Positions 1 through 5,998 of a DNA stretch of 13,336 bases are shown here, in pieces. This stretch comes from Phenylobacterium sp. (GTDB taxonomy: Bacteria; Pseudomonadota; Alphaproteobacteria; Caulobacterales; Caulobacteraceae). A program made the position numbers and the translations under genes. Below the pieces are notes generated by a model that was not told the origin of the DNA, made no database searches, and saw nothing but the letters and a program-made list of their open reading frames with translations. The number at the start of each line of letters is the position of its first letter. The stretch's first letter is position 1. The stretch is from the NCBI GenBank assembly GCA_028698405.1, contig JAQVDF010000008.1, positions 1 to 13,336 on the forward strand. Direction: 5' to 3'.

Positions 1-1
1 G

Positions 2-37
2 GCGACGGTCGGCTTCGTCGGTCCGAAGCGCGGCTAG
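2..37 (+). CDS. possible C-terminal end of an upstream gene (partial)
   Basis: Reading the + strand from base 2 gives eleven sense codons (ATVGFVGPKRG) and then TAG at 35-37. Ten of the eleven third positions are G or C, as in the real genes of this window. The stop overlaps the stop of the TonB-like gene on the other strand (34-36) within one CTAG, the same arrangement as at 2934-2937. The stretch is too short to identify a product, and chance could produce it. The start and most of the gene would lie left of the window. Confidence 0.3.
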   Translation, partial: ATVGFVGPKRG

Positions 38-864
38 CCGCCGTAGCGGGCGCTGCGCACCGCGCCCTCGGCGTGCAGGAGGTGGTTCCAGCGCCAGGCG
101 TCCGAGCCCAGCACGATGCGCGGCGCTCCCGGCCGGTCGGACATGGAAATCAGCACCCGGCCATTGACCGTCTCGTTGCGGCAGGCGGCGGGAGCGAAGC
201 CGACCTCCATGATGATCGCCTGACGCACCCCCGCCAGGCCCTTGCCCTCCTGACCCGAGCTCCGGACCCAGTCGCCGGCCCAAAGGTTGATCGCCTTTCC
301 GGCCAGGGCCGCGTGCTCGCGGGCGATGGCGGCCTGCACCTCGGCGTCCCTGCGCAGCGCCTTCTGCAGCAGTTCGACCATGTCGCAGCCGCCCCCCGAG
401 CCGCCGGACCCGGCGGTGCGGGCGCCGGCGATCTCGCCGTCGCTGAGGCCGTTTCCGGGACGGATGGTGTCGGCCACGCCTACCGCATCGGTCTGCGCCT
501 TGCCGGCGAACAGCGGAGCGACGTCGGGCGGGACGACCTTGGCGAGCCTCGCCTTGCGGAGCGGCTTGGGCTTGTCGGGCGAGGGCGTGGGAACGGGCGC
601 GTCGGCCGAGGGCGGCGCCGGGTCCGCCGGCTCGGCGGCGTCGGGCGCAGGCTCCGGCTCGGGCTGTGGCGGGGGCGGTGGCGGAACGATCAGCCGCGGC
701 TCCACGAGGCTGAGCGCCAGCGCCTGCTCCTCGTACATCGCGAGCGGCTCGGGACGGGCCTGGTAGATGGCCAGCCCCACGGCCGCGTGGGCGGCGAGGC
801 TGATCGGCAGGGCCAGCAGCCGGCGCCGGCGGCGGGCCGCCCCGCCGCGCCGGTCCGCGCTCAT
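34..864 (-). CDS. TonB-like proline-rich inner-membrane protein with unassigned C-terminal domain
   Basis: The 276-residue product has the N-terminal plan of an energy-transducer (TonB-type) protein. It has a basic cytoplasmic start (RRGGAARRRRR), one membrane segment at about residues 16-34, and a periplasm-spanning Pro/Glu/Ala-rich stretch at about 59-100 that includes six prolines in a row. A Gly/Ser linker (about 150-159) leads to a C-terminal domain of about 115 residues (160-276) with cysteines at 160 and 228. That domain does not show the usual TonB C-terminal pattern to my eye, so TonB/ExbB/ExbD-dependent transport is not established. I chose the ATG at 862-864 because it places the basic residues and membrane segment at the N-terminus; no strong ribosome binding site is visible there. 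A start up to 35 codons earlier (969) is open, but would add an Arg/Ser-rich, poorly biased stretch. The gene is divergent from the OmpA lipoprotein gene, suggesting a shared envelope role. The architecture is well supported; the function is unknown. Confidence 0.7.
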   Translation of the reverse strand: MSADRRGGAARRRRRLLALPISLAAHAAVGLAIYQARPEPLAMYEEQALALSLVEPRLIVPPPPPPQPEPEPAPDAAEPADPAPPSADAPVPTPSPDKPKPLRKARLAKVVPPDVAPLFAGKAQTDAVGVADTIRPGNGLSDGEIAGARTAGSGGSGGGCDMVELLQKALRRDAEVQAAIAREHAALAGKAINLWAGDWVRSSGQEGKGLAGVRQAIIMEVGFAPAACRNETVNGRVLISMSDRPGAPRIVLGSDAWRWNHLLHAEGAVRSARYGG

Positions 865-895
865 CGCCACGTCGAAGCTCACTGCCGCCACCCCG

Positions 896-912
896 GAATC
901 ACGCTTCGAATC
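896..912. promoter_or_regulatory. pair of GANTC (CcrM-type) methylation sites
   Basis: GAATC occurs at 896-900 and again at 908-912, 12 bp apart and about 30-50 bp upstream of the chosen start of the TonB-like gene. In Caulobacterales GANTC is methylated by CcrM, and the methylation state of promoters is read by GcrA. The sites are seen directly; any regulatory role is inferred from position. Confidence 0.45.
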
Positions 913-917
913 TCCTC

Positions 918-938
918 GCCGGAAGGTGGCCTTCCGGC
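918..938. repeat. inverted repeat (9-bp arms, 3-nt loop)
   Basis: GCCGGAAGG (918-926), loop TGG, then CCTTCCGGC (930-938) form a perfect 9-bp stem. It lies about 55 bp upstream of the TonB-like start and would be in the 5' leader if transcription begins further upstream. There is no U-tract on either side, so a terminator is unlikely. It could be a leader hairpin or a dimeric operator. Confidence 0.4.
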
Positions 939-1011
939 CACAACCCGTCGACCGGACGGAAGTTCGCACCGTCCCCGGCCCCGCCTACCCGTTCCGGGAG
1001 GCGCGGCGGGC

Positions 1012-1019
1012 TTAACCAT
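1012..1019 (+). promoter_or_regulatory. candidate CtrA half-site TTAACCAT
   Basis: TTAACCAT matches the half-site reported for the cell-cycle regulator CtrA in Caulobacter, whose full box is TTAA-N7-TTAA. Only one half is present. It sits 162 bp before the OmpA start and 148 bp before the TonB-like start. TTAA is uncommon in DNA this GC-rich, which raises the interest. No binding evidence is available. Confidence 0.35.
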
Positions 1020-1075
1020 GACGGGCCGGAATGACCGAAGTGGGGCAGACGATCCCCCCAGCTGCGTGTAGCGTT

Positions 1076-1097
1076 GCCATGATTGCGCCATGAGTGC
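1076..1097 (+). repeat. adjacent 11-bp tandem direct repeat
   Basis: GCCATGATTGC (1076-1086) is followed at once by GCCATGAGTGC (1087-1097), identical at ten of eleven positions. One repeat length is about one helical turn, so two protein molecules could bind on the same DNA face. The repeat lies 84 bp upstream of the OmpA start, in the promoter or early leader. No known binding site is recognised. Confidence 0.4.
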
Positions 1098-1180
1098 GTC
1101 ATTACGCCGCCACGCCAGTTGAAGCACCTGACGGCCACGCTGGCGCCCAGGAGAGGCGCGTCGACAGAGGGATATCGACT

Positions 1181-1732
1181 GTGATTCAAGCGAAACTGAG
1201 GGCGGGGGCGATCACCACCGCGGTGCTGGCTGCGGCCATCGCGACGACGGGGTGTGCTAGCCACAAGTTCGTGCGCGAGAACATCGCCGTGGTCGACGAG
1301 CGGGTGACTGTCGTCGAAGGAACGGCGGGCGAGGCGCTGGCGCGGGCCAACGCGGCCCACAAGCTGGCCGAGGGCAAGTTCCTCTACGAGGTCGTGCTGT
1401 CGGACGATTCGGTGAAGTTCCCGGTCGACCACGCCAGCCTGTCGCCCGAGGCCGAGGCGCGGCTCGCCGAGCTGGCCCAGCGTCTGCGGGAAGAGAACCG
1501 CAACGTCTACCTGGAGATCCAGGGCCACACCGACGCGACCGGCGATTCGGCCTACAACGACAAGCTCGGCGAAGCTCGCGCCGAGGCGGTGCGCCGCTTC
1601 CTGGCCAAGCAGGGCGTGGCCCTGAACCGCATGTCGACCATCTCCTACGGCGAGGAGGCGCCGGTGGCGCCGAACGACACGCCGGAAGGGCGGTCGCAGA
1701 ACCGCCGCGTGGCGATCGTCGTCCTGAGCTGA
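1181..1732 (+). CDS. OmpA-family peptidoglycan-associated lipoprotein
   Basis: The 183-residue product begins with a lipoprotein-like signal peptide (hydrophobic 9-24, Cys25 in TTGCAS; the residue three before Cys is Thr rather than the preferred Leu). A helical, probably coiled-coil linker follows (about 33-65). The C-terminal OmpA/Pal domain (about 68-183) carries GHTDATG (115-121), Arg133 in the NDKLGEARAEAV helix, and the closing GRSQNRRVAIVV (170-181). This domain binds the diaminopimelate of peptidoglycan non-covalently, so the protein should tie the outer membrane to the cell wall. The GTG start at 1181 is chosen because AGAGGGA (1166-1172) sits 8 nt upstream and it gives a clean signal peptide; an ATG at 1094 would add 29 unlike residues. 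It is probably not the Tol-Pal component Pal itself, since no tol genes are near. A strong hairpin terminator follows, so the gene is likely monocistronic. Confidence 0.88.
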   Translation: MIQAKLRAGAITTAVLAAAIATTGCASHKFVRENIAVVDERVTVVEGTAGEALARANAAHKLAEGKFLYEVVLSDDSVKFPVDHASLSPEAEARLAELAQRLREENRNVYLEIQGHTDATGDSAYNDKLGEARAEAVRRFLAKQGVALNRMSTISYGEEAPVAPNDTPEGRSQNRRVAIVVLS

Positions 1733-1738
1733 GGACCG

Positions 1739-1783
1739 GGGGCGACCGGCCGGGAAGCTCCCGGCGGGTCGCCCCGCCCCTTT
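1739..1783 (+). terminator. Rho-independent-like terminator after the OmpA gene
   Basis: GGGGCGACC (1739-1747) pairs with GGTCGCCCC (1767-1775). After one mismatch the stem continues through GCCGGGA/TCCCGGC-type pairing to a 3-nt loop AGC (1756-1758). It begins 6 bp after the stop codon and is followed by GCCCC and a short TTT (1781-1783). The U-tract is weak but the stem is exceptionally strong. Confidence 0.75.
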
Positions 1784-1822
1784 CCGCCCATCGGCGAGGG
1801 GGCGCGGCGGGCGGCGAAGCCC

Positions 1823-1830
1823 GCTAAAAC
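1823..1830 (+). promoter_or_regulatory. candidate -10 element for a leaderless Rieske oxygenase mRNA
   Basis: GCTAAAAC matches the Caulobacter housekeeping -10 consensus GCTANAWC at every defined position. It ends 6 nt before the ATG at 1837. With the usual -10 to start-site distance, transcription would begin at or next to the A of the start codon, fitting the absence of any Shine-Dalgarno sequence. I see no good -35 (TTGACG-like) at the expected distance, so the call rests on the -10 alone. Confidence 0.45.
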
Positions 1831-1836
1831 CCGGCC

Positions 1837-2937
1837 ATGCCCGAAGGTGACTCCCGTCCGACCCGCACGCCGCAGACCCGCTTCGGCGAGGGGTATCTGA
1901 CGGACATCTGGCATTTCGCGGCCCTGTCCGGCGACCTGAAGCCCGGCAAGCTGCAGCGCTACGAGATCCTCGGCGAGCCGATCCTGCTCGGCCGAACCCA
2001 GGCCGGTGAGGCCTACGCCATCAAGGACATCTGCCCGCACCGGGCTGCGCCGCTCTCGGCCGGCCAGCTGACGCGCGAGGACGACGGCCGCGAGGTCGTC
2101 TCCTGCCCCTACCACGGCTGGCGGTTCGGCACCGACGGAGCCTGCACGGCGATCCCCTCGCTGGTCGGCGACCAGGCGATGGACGTCTCCAAGATTCGCG
2201 TGCGCCGCTATCCTGTGCGCGAGAGCCAGGGGCTGGTGTTCGTCTGGATCAGCGCCGACCCGCGTTTCTCCGGCGAGCCGGACATCGCCCCGCCCGCCTT
2301 CCCCGGCGTGGTCGGCGGCGGGCCCAAGCTGGTCGACCGGATGGACTTCGAGGCCCACATCGACCACGCGGTCGTCGGCCTGATGGACCCGGCGCACGGC
2401 CCCTACGTGCATCAGCAGTGGTGGTGGCGCTCGGCCAAGAGCCAGCACGAAAAGTCCAAGAAGTTCGAGCCGCGCGAGGCGGGCTTCTGCATGGTGCGAC
2501 ACGAGCCGTCCAAGAACTCCCGCGCCTACGCCATCCTCGGCGGCGAGCCGCTGACCGAGATCACCTTCCGCCTGCCCGGCCTGCGCTGGGAGCACGTGAC
2601 GGTGGGCGCCCGCCAGGTGCTGTCGCTGACCTGCCTGACGCCGATCAACGAGAAGCGGACCCGGATCACCCAGATCATCTGGTCAAACCACCCGGCCTTC
2701 TGGTTCCTCAGGCCCTTCATCGCCGCCGGCGCGCGGGCCTTCCTGCGGCAGGACGGGGACATGGTGAACCTGCAGAACGAGGGGCTGAAGTACGATCCCT
2801 CGCTGCTGTGGATCGACGACGCCGACACTCAGGCCAAGTGGTACCAGCAGCTCAAGCGCGAGTGGGCCGCCTCGCGCCGCGAGGGCCGCCCGTTCGAGAA
2901 CCCGGTGCAGCCCGCCACCCTGAGGTGGCGCAGCTAG
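1837..2937 (+). CDS. Rieske [2Fe-2S] aromatic ring-hydroxylating oxygenase, alpha-subunit type
   Basis: The 366-residue protein is a Rieske non-heme iron oxygenase. The N-terminal Rieske domain (about 20-140) has both cluster motifs: CPHRAA (Cys66, His68) and CPYHGW (Cys90, His93). The catalytic domain has D-x2-H-x4-H (Asp184, His187, His192) for the mononuclear iron. The enzyme should receive electrons from a separate reductase and use O2 to hydroxylate or demethylate a substrate. The overall size and the GLMDPAHGPYVH layout resemble the VanA/PaO/CAO-like branch rather than the larger naphthalene-dioxygenase alpha subunits. No reductase, ferredoxin or beta subunit is adjacent, so the partner and substrate are unknown. 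The ATG at 1837 lacks a ribosome binding site but has a near-perfect -10 just upstream, suggesting leaderless translation. Its TAG overlaps the stop of the convergent L,D-transpeptidase gene. Confidence 0.88.
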   Translation: MPEGDSRPTRTPQTRFGEGYLTDIWHFAALSGDLKPGKLQRYEILGEPILLGRTQAGEAYAIKDICPHRAAPLSAGQLTREDDGREVVSCPYHGWRFGTDGACTAIPSLVGDQAMDVSKIRVRRYPVRESQGLVFVWISADPRFSGEPDIAPPAFPGVVGGGPKLVDRMDFEAHIDHAVVGLMDPAHGPYVHQQWWWRSAKSQHEKSKKFEPREAGFCMVRHEPSKNSRAYAILGGEPLTEITFRLPGLRWEHVTVGARQVLSLTCLTPINEKRTRITQIIWSNHPAFWFLRPFIAAGARAFLRQDGDMVNLQNEGLKYDPSLLWIDDADTQAKWYQQLKREWAASRREGRPFENPVQPATLRWRS

Positions 2938-4034
2938 GCGGGCGCCCGCCCGCTGGTCCCCTCGGTTCCGACGAACACCACCTCGGTCCCCTGGCTCACC
3001 GCCGAGCCGAGCTCCTCGGCGTCCCAGTTGGTCAGCCGCACGCAGCCTTGGCTGTCGGCCTTGCCGACCTTCTCCGGCTCGGGCGTACCGTGGATGCCGT
3101 AGGTGTCCTTGGTCAGGTCGATCCAGATGCTGCCGACCGGGTTGTTCGGCCCGGCGGCGATGGTCAGCTTCTTGCCGGCCTTGCCGAAGTTGAGCTTGGC
3201 CGGGTCGTAGGTCCAGGTGGGGTCGGGCGCGATGGCGGCCACCTTCAGCCGCCCGCTGGGCGCGGGCATGTCGCTGGAGCCAACGGTGGCCGGGTAGACC
3301 GCCAGCAGCCGGCCCGCCGCGTCGAAGGCCCGAGCCTCGCGCTCGGCCTTGTCCACCTCGATCCGCGCCACCTGGGTCGCGAGCTTGTCGTCCCCGGGAC
3401 GGACCACCAGCAGCGGCGTCCCGGACTTGGTGAAATCGGCGTCGGGGTTGAGGGCGCGCAGCAGGTCCTCGTCCATGTGGAACCGCTCGGCCAGCATCTC
3501 GGCCGGGCTGGTGTAGGACAGCCGCTCCAGCTCGGCCATGTCCTCGTAGTCGTCGGGGATCTTCGGCGCGAACGGACCCTTCACGTCGGCCTCGGTGATC
3601 ACGTAGTCCTGCATGATCGGGCTGGCGTCGATGGCGGTCAGCTTTTCGAACACCGCCGCGTCGAGCTGGCCGTCCACCGGCATGCCGTTGGCGGCCTCGA
3701 AGGCGGCGATCGCCTGTCGCACGTTCTCGCCGTAGGCGCCGTCGATGACGCCCGGCGAGAAGCGGGCGCGGTCCAGCAGCACCTGGGCGCGGATCATCAT
3801 CTGGCGGCCGGGCTCGGCGTCCGGCATCGCGGTGGAGAAGGCCGCCCGGTCGATCCCCTCGGCCAGCGGGTTGGCGGAGGCCTGGGCCTGGACGGCCGCG
3901 TCCTGGGCGGCGTCGCCCGAGGCCGGCGCGCCCGGATCGTCCTTGGTCCGGTCGGCCTTGATCACCATGTCGGAACAGGCCGCCAGGGCGACCGTCGCCG
4001 CGGCGAGGGCCAGGGAGCGCCGGTCGAATTTCAT
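2934..4034 (-). CDS. L,D-transpeptidase lipoprotein (YkuD domain) with peptidoglycan-binding and LysM-like regions
   Basis: The 366-residue protein has a lipoprotein signal (Cys20 in LAAC), so it should be exported and lipid-anchored. Domains in order: a peptidoglycan_binding_1-type repeat (about 80-132, with VIDGAYGENVRQAI and a second GxxDxxxF-like half), a LysM-like segment (about 170-213, AEMLAERFHMDEDLLRALNP), and a YkuD catalytic domain (about 225-356). The YkuD motif is intact: HGTPEP with His315, then SQGCVRL with Ser328, Gly330, Cys331 and Arg333. Cys331 is the expected nucleophile that accepts a tetrapeptide stem and forms 3-3 cross-links, or attaches proteins to peptidoglycan. The ATG at 4032-4034 is chosen because it starts the signal peptide exactly; only a weak GAG-type ribosome binding site precedes it. 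Its start is 40 bp from the divergent carboxypeptidase gene, whose product could supply its substrate. Confidence 0.9.
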   Translation of the reverse strand: MKFDRRSLALAAATVALAACSDMVIKADRTKDDPGAPASGDAAQDAAVQAQASANPLAEGIDRAAFSTAMPDAEPGRQMMIRAQVLLDRARFSPGVIDGAYGENVRQAIAAFEAANGMPVDGQLDAAVFEKLTAIDASPIMQDYVITEADVKGPFAPKIPDDYEDMAELERLSYTSPAEMLAERFHMDEDLLRALNPDADFTKSGTPLLVVRPGDDKLATQVARIEVDKAEREARAFDAAGRLLAVYPATVGSSDMPAPSGRLKVAAIAPDPTWTYDPAKLNFGKAGKKLTIAAGPNNPVGSIWIDLTKDTYGIHGTPEPEKVGKADSQGCVRLTNWDAEELGSAVSQGTEVVFVGTEGTSGRAPA

Positions 4035-4074
4035 CGTTTCACACTCGCAAGCTGAAGGTAGGGACACGCGGAAA
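4035..4074. promoter_or_regulatory. 40-bp shared divergent start region
   Basis: Only 40 bp separate the start codons of the L,D-transpeptidase (-) and the carboxypeptidase (+). That is too short for two independent promoters with leaders, so the promoters must overlap or lie partly inside the opposing coding sequences. AAGGTAGGG (4055-4063) may serve as the + strand ribosome binding site. No -10 or operator is clear. Confidence 0.4.
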
Positions 4075-5028
4075 ATGAAGGCGCTTGGGCGAGGCCGGTT
4101 CCGGGCTGCAGCGGCGATCGCGCTGCTGCTGGCCGGCTGTTCGCCTTCTGACGGAGGCTCGGGGAAGGGCTTCATCCTGCGGGCCCCGCCCAAGGCCGAG
4201 GACCGCGCCCAGGGGCAGGCCTGGGCCCCGCCGCCCGCGGGCCAGGCCGCCGGATCCATCTCCGACCAGGCCTGCCACCAGGCGTCCCTCGGAGAGGCGG
4301 CCAGGACCAACGCCGTCCACTACCGCAACCTCGCCTGGAGCCCGTTCGGCCGCGAGGAGCGCGGTTGGGGGACCTACTACCGGCTGGTCTCGCGAGAGAT
4401 CGGCTCGGCCTGCCCGCCCGACAGCCCCGGCTTCGCCGCCGCGCTGGCCCGCTGGCAGGCGAACAACGGCCTGCCGCAGACCGGCGTGCTCGACGAGGCG
4501 GCGTTCGTGCGCATGAAGACCGAGTGGCAGCTGAAGCGGCCGGTCGTCCGCTCGATGCGCGAGGCCGGCTGTCCCGCCCCGCCCTCGCCCGGCCAGCTCG
4601 CCGCCGCCCGTCCTGAGGAAAGCTACGGCGGCAAGACCATCGAGCTGCGCCGCGGGGCGCTGGCCGCCTACCGGCGCATGGTGCAGGCGGCCCGGGCCGA
4701 GGAGCCGCGGATCGCCGAGGACGCCCGCAACCTCACCATCTTCTCCGGCTACCGCAGCCCGGAATACGACGACGCCCGTTGCGAGCGGGACGGCAACTGC
4801 AACGGCGTCGTCCGCGCCCGCTGCTCGCCGCACCGCACGGGCCTGGCGATGGATCTCTACGTGGGTCAGGCGCCGGGCTACGGCCCCGACTCCAGCGCCG
4901 ACCCCAACCGCCTCTACATGACGCGGACCGCGACCTACGCCTGGTTGACCGCGAACGCCCACAGGTTCGGCTTCGTCAACTACCCGTTCGAGCCCTGGCA
5001 CTGGGAGTGGACCGGCGAAGCGCCCTAG
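4075..5028 (+). CDS. VanY/M15-type D-alanyl-D-alanine carboxypeptidase lipoprotein
   Basis: The 317-residue protein begins with a lipoprotein signal (LAGC, Cys22). A putative peptidoglycan-binding segment (about 118-150, FAAALARWQANNGLPQTGVLD) precedes a C-terminal M15 metallopeptidase domain (about 185-314). The zinc-site motifs are present: SGYRSPEYD (224-232), SPHRTGLAMD with His253 and Asp260, and E-P-W-H with Glu306 and His309. Such enzymes remove the terminal D-Ala from pentapeptide stems, leaving the tetrapeptide that L,D-transpeptidases use. Endopeptidase activity on a related bond cannot be excluded. Cysteines at 236, 242 and 250 crowd near the active site and could form disulfides. 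The ATG at 4075 begins the signal sequence exactly; the longer open frame upstream runs antisense into the neighbouring gene and is rejected. No vancomycin-resistance genes are nearby, so this is probably normal cell-wall remodelling. Confidence 0.85.
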   Translation: MKALGRGRFRAAAAIALLLAGCSPSDGGSGKGFILRAPPKAEDRAQGQAWAPPPAGQAAGSISDQACHQASLGEAARTNAVHYRNLAWSPFGREERGWGTYYRLVSREIGSACPPDSPGFAAALARWQANNGLPQTGVLDEAAFVRMKTEWQLKRPVVRSMREAGCPAPPSPGQLAAARPEESYGGKTIELRRGALAAYRRMVQAARAEEPRIAEDARNLTIFSGYRSPEYDDARCERDGNCNGVVRARCSPHRTGLAMDLYVGQAPGYGPDSSADPNRLYMTRTATYAWLTANAHRFGFVNYPFEPWHWEWTGEAP

Positions 5029-5102
5029 CCCGCTTGGCCGCCCAGGCTTCGCCGTGCCATGACGCGGGGCAGAGGAAACGCGACAAGGGGACGAGCCGCC
5101 TC

Positions 5103-5897
5103 ATGGCCACCTTCATCTCCGACGGCCTGACCCTGGCCTACGACGACATCGACCCGCCCGGCGCCGAGCGGACCATCGTGCTGGTCCACGGCTTCGCCTC
5201 GAACCGCAACGAGGGCTGGCGGCGCACGGGCTGGTACGGCGCCTTCGAGCGGCGGCGCGTGCGCTGCATCGCGCTCGACCAGCGCGGCCACGGCGAGAGC
5301 GCCAAGCTGCACCATCCGGAGGCCTACACGCGCGAGAAGCTGGCCGGCGACCTGGTCGCCCTGTTCGACCACCTGGGCCTGCAGAGCGCCGACGTGTTCG
5401 GCTACTCGATGGGCACGCGCACGGCGATGCAGATGGCGATCGAGGCCCCCGAGCGGATCTCCAACCTGATCCTGGGCGGCATCGGCGAGCGGCTGTTCCA
5501 GCCCCGCCCCGAGGGCCAGGGCGCCGGGTCGATGAGCATGGCCGAGGCGATGCTGGCCGAGGATCCGGAGACCATCACCCAGCCCTTCCTGCGCAGCTTC
5601 CGCCAATTCGCCGACGAGCAGGGCGAGGATCGGCGCGCGCTGGCGGCCTTCACCGAGGCCAAGAACCCGCCGCTGGACCGCGAAGCCCTCGAGCGCCTGC
5701 CGATGCCCGTTCTGGTGGTGGCTGGTCAGCGGGACCAGGGGGCCGGCGACCCCGAGGGACTGGCCCGCGTCTTCCCTTACGGCAAGGCGGTGATGGTGCC
5801 CGGCTGCGACCACTTCTCGGCGATCCCCCACGCGCTCACCAAGGCGGCGGTGTTCGACTTCCTGGACGGCCTGCTGGACGATCCCTGGGCGCGCTAA
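5103..5897 (+). CDS. alpha/beta-fold hydrolase
   Basis: The 264-residue protein is a compact cytoplasmic alpha/beta hydrolase without a signal peptide. The oxyanion-hole region is LVHGFASN (27-34), followed by the strand motif LDQRGHGES (58-66). The nucleophile elbow is GYSMG (100-104, Ser102). Likely acid and base residues are Asp211 in AGQRDQG (or Asp216) and His237 in CDHF. The cap (about 125-190) is short and helical. The substrate cannot be predicted; esterases, lactonases and C-C bond hydrolases share this pattern. The ATG at 5103 is chosen because it starts the typical first beta-strand; AAGGGG (5085-5090) is 12 nt upstream, rather far for a ribosome binding site. The gene lies 74 bp after the carboxypeptidase gene on the same strand and might be co-transcribed, though no functional link is evident. 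Confidence 0.85.
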   Translation: MATFISDGLTLAYDDIDPPGAERTIVLVHGFASNRNEGWRRTGWYGAFERRRVRCIALDQRGHGESAKLHHPEAYTREKLAGDLVALFDHLGLQSADVFGYSMGTRTAMQMAIEAPERISNLILGGIGERLFQPRPEGQGAGSMSMAEAMLAEDPETITQPFLRSFRQFADEQGEDRRALAAFTEAKNPPLDREALERLPMPVLVVAGQRDQGAGDPEGLARVFPYGKAVMVPGCDHFSAIPHALTKAAVFDFLDGLLDDPWAR

Positions 5898-5945
5898 GTT
5901 TCGGTGCGGCCGCGAAGATTGGCCACAAGGCGCGGCGACAATCAG

Positions 5946-5971
5946 GACTCGCCAAGACCACGGATCGAGTC
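5946..5971. promoter_or_regulatory. pair of GANTC sites upstream of the histidine kinase
   Basis: GACTC (5946-5950) and GAGTC (5967-5971) are 21 bp apart in the 101-bp gap before the kinase, 28-53 bp upstream of the start codon. A CcrM-methylation/GcrA promoter input is plausible in this lineage. Role inferred from position only. Confidence 0.45.
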
Positions 5972-5975
5972 TTTA

Positions 5976-5998
5976 GTTCACCTTGTCGGGAGGTGAGC
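5976..5998 (+). promoter_or_regulatory. hairpin sequestering the ribosome binding site of the histidine kinase
   Basis: GTTCACCT (5976-5983) can pair with AGGTGAGC (5991-5998) around a 7-nt loop TGTCGGG, eight pairs including one G-U. The Shine-Dalgarno GGAGG (5989-5993) is half in the stem and half at the loop edge, and the GTG start (5999) follows at once. Closed, the hairpin would block ribosome entry, giving possible control by temperature, a protein or a coupled event. Pairing is seen; regulation is inference. Confidence 0.45.

Larger units (their letters stand above)
865..1180. promoter_or_regulatory. divergent intergenic region between TonB-like and OmpA genes
   Basis: This 316-bp stretch has no convincing gene. 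It must hold the promoters of both flanking genes. Visible elements are two GANTC sites (896-900, 908-912), a short hairpin (918-938), a CtrA-type half-site TTAACCAT (1012-1019) and an adjacent tandem repeat (1076-1097). I could not identify a clear -35/-10 pair for either gene. Confidence 0.6.

Noticed and set aside
73..1071. 332-codon + strand open frame antisense to the TonB-like gene
   Set aside because: Composition is Gly/Arg/Val-rich low complexity with no domain; the opposite strand carries a coherent membrane/proline-rich protein. Typical GC-rich shadow.
1090..1122. 10-codon frame (MSASLRRHAS) after the tandem repeat upstream of the OmpA gene
   Set aside because: Too short, no ribosome binding site, no regulatory codon run; the downstream gene has its own good ribosome binding site.
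2418..4055. 545-codon + strand open frame
   Set aside because: It runs out of frame through the Rieske gene and then antisense through the whole L,D-transpeptidase gene, both of which have intact catalytic motifs. No domain of its own.
4075..5028. Vancomycin-resistance cassette suggested by the VanY-type domain
   Set aside because: No vanH/A/X-like ligase or dehydrogenase and no VanRS pair is present; the neighbour is an L,D-transpeptidase, pointing to normal cell-wall metabolism.
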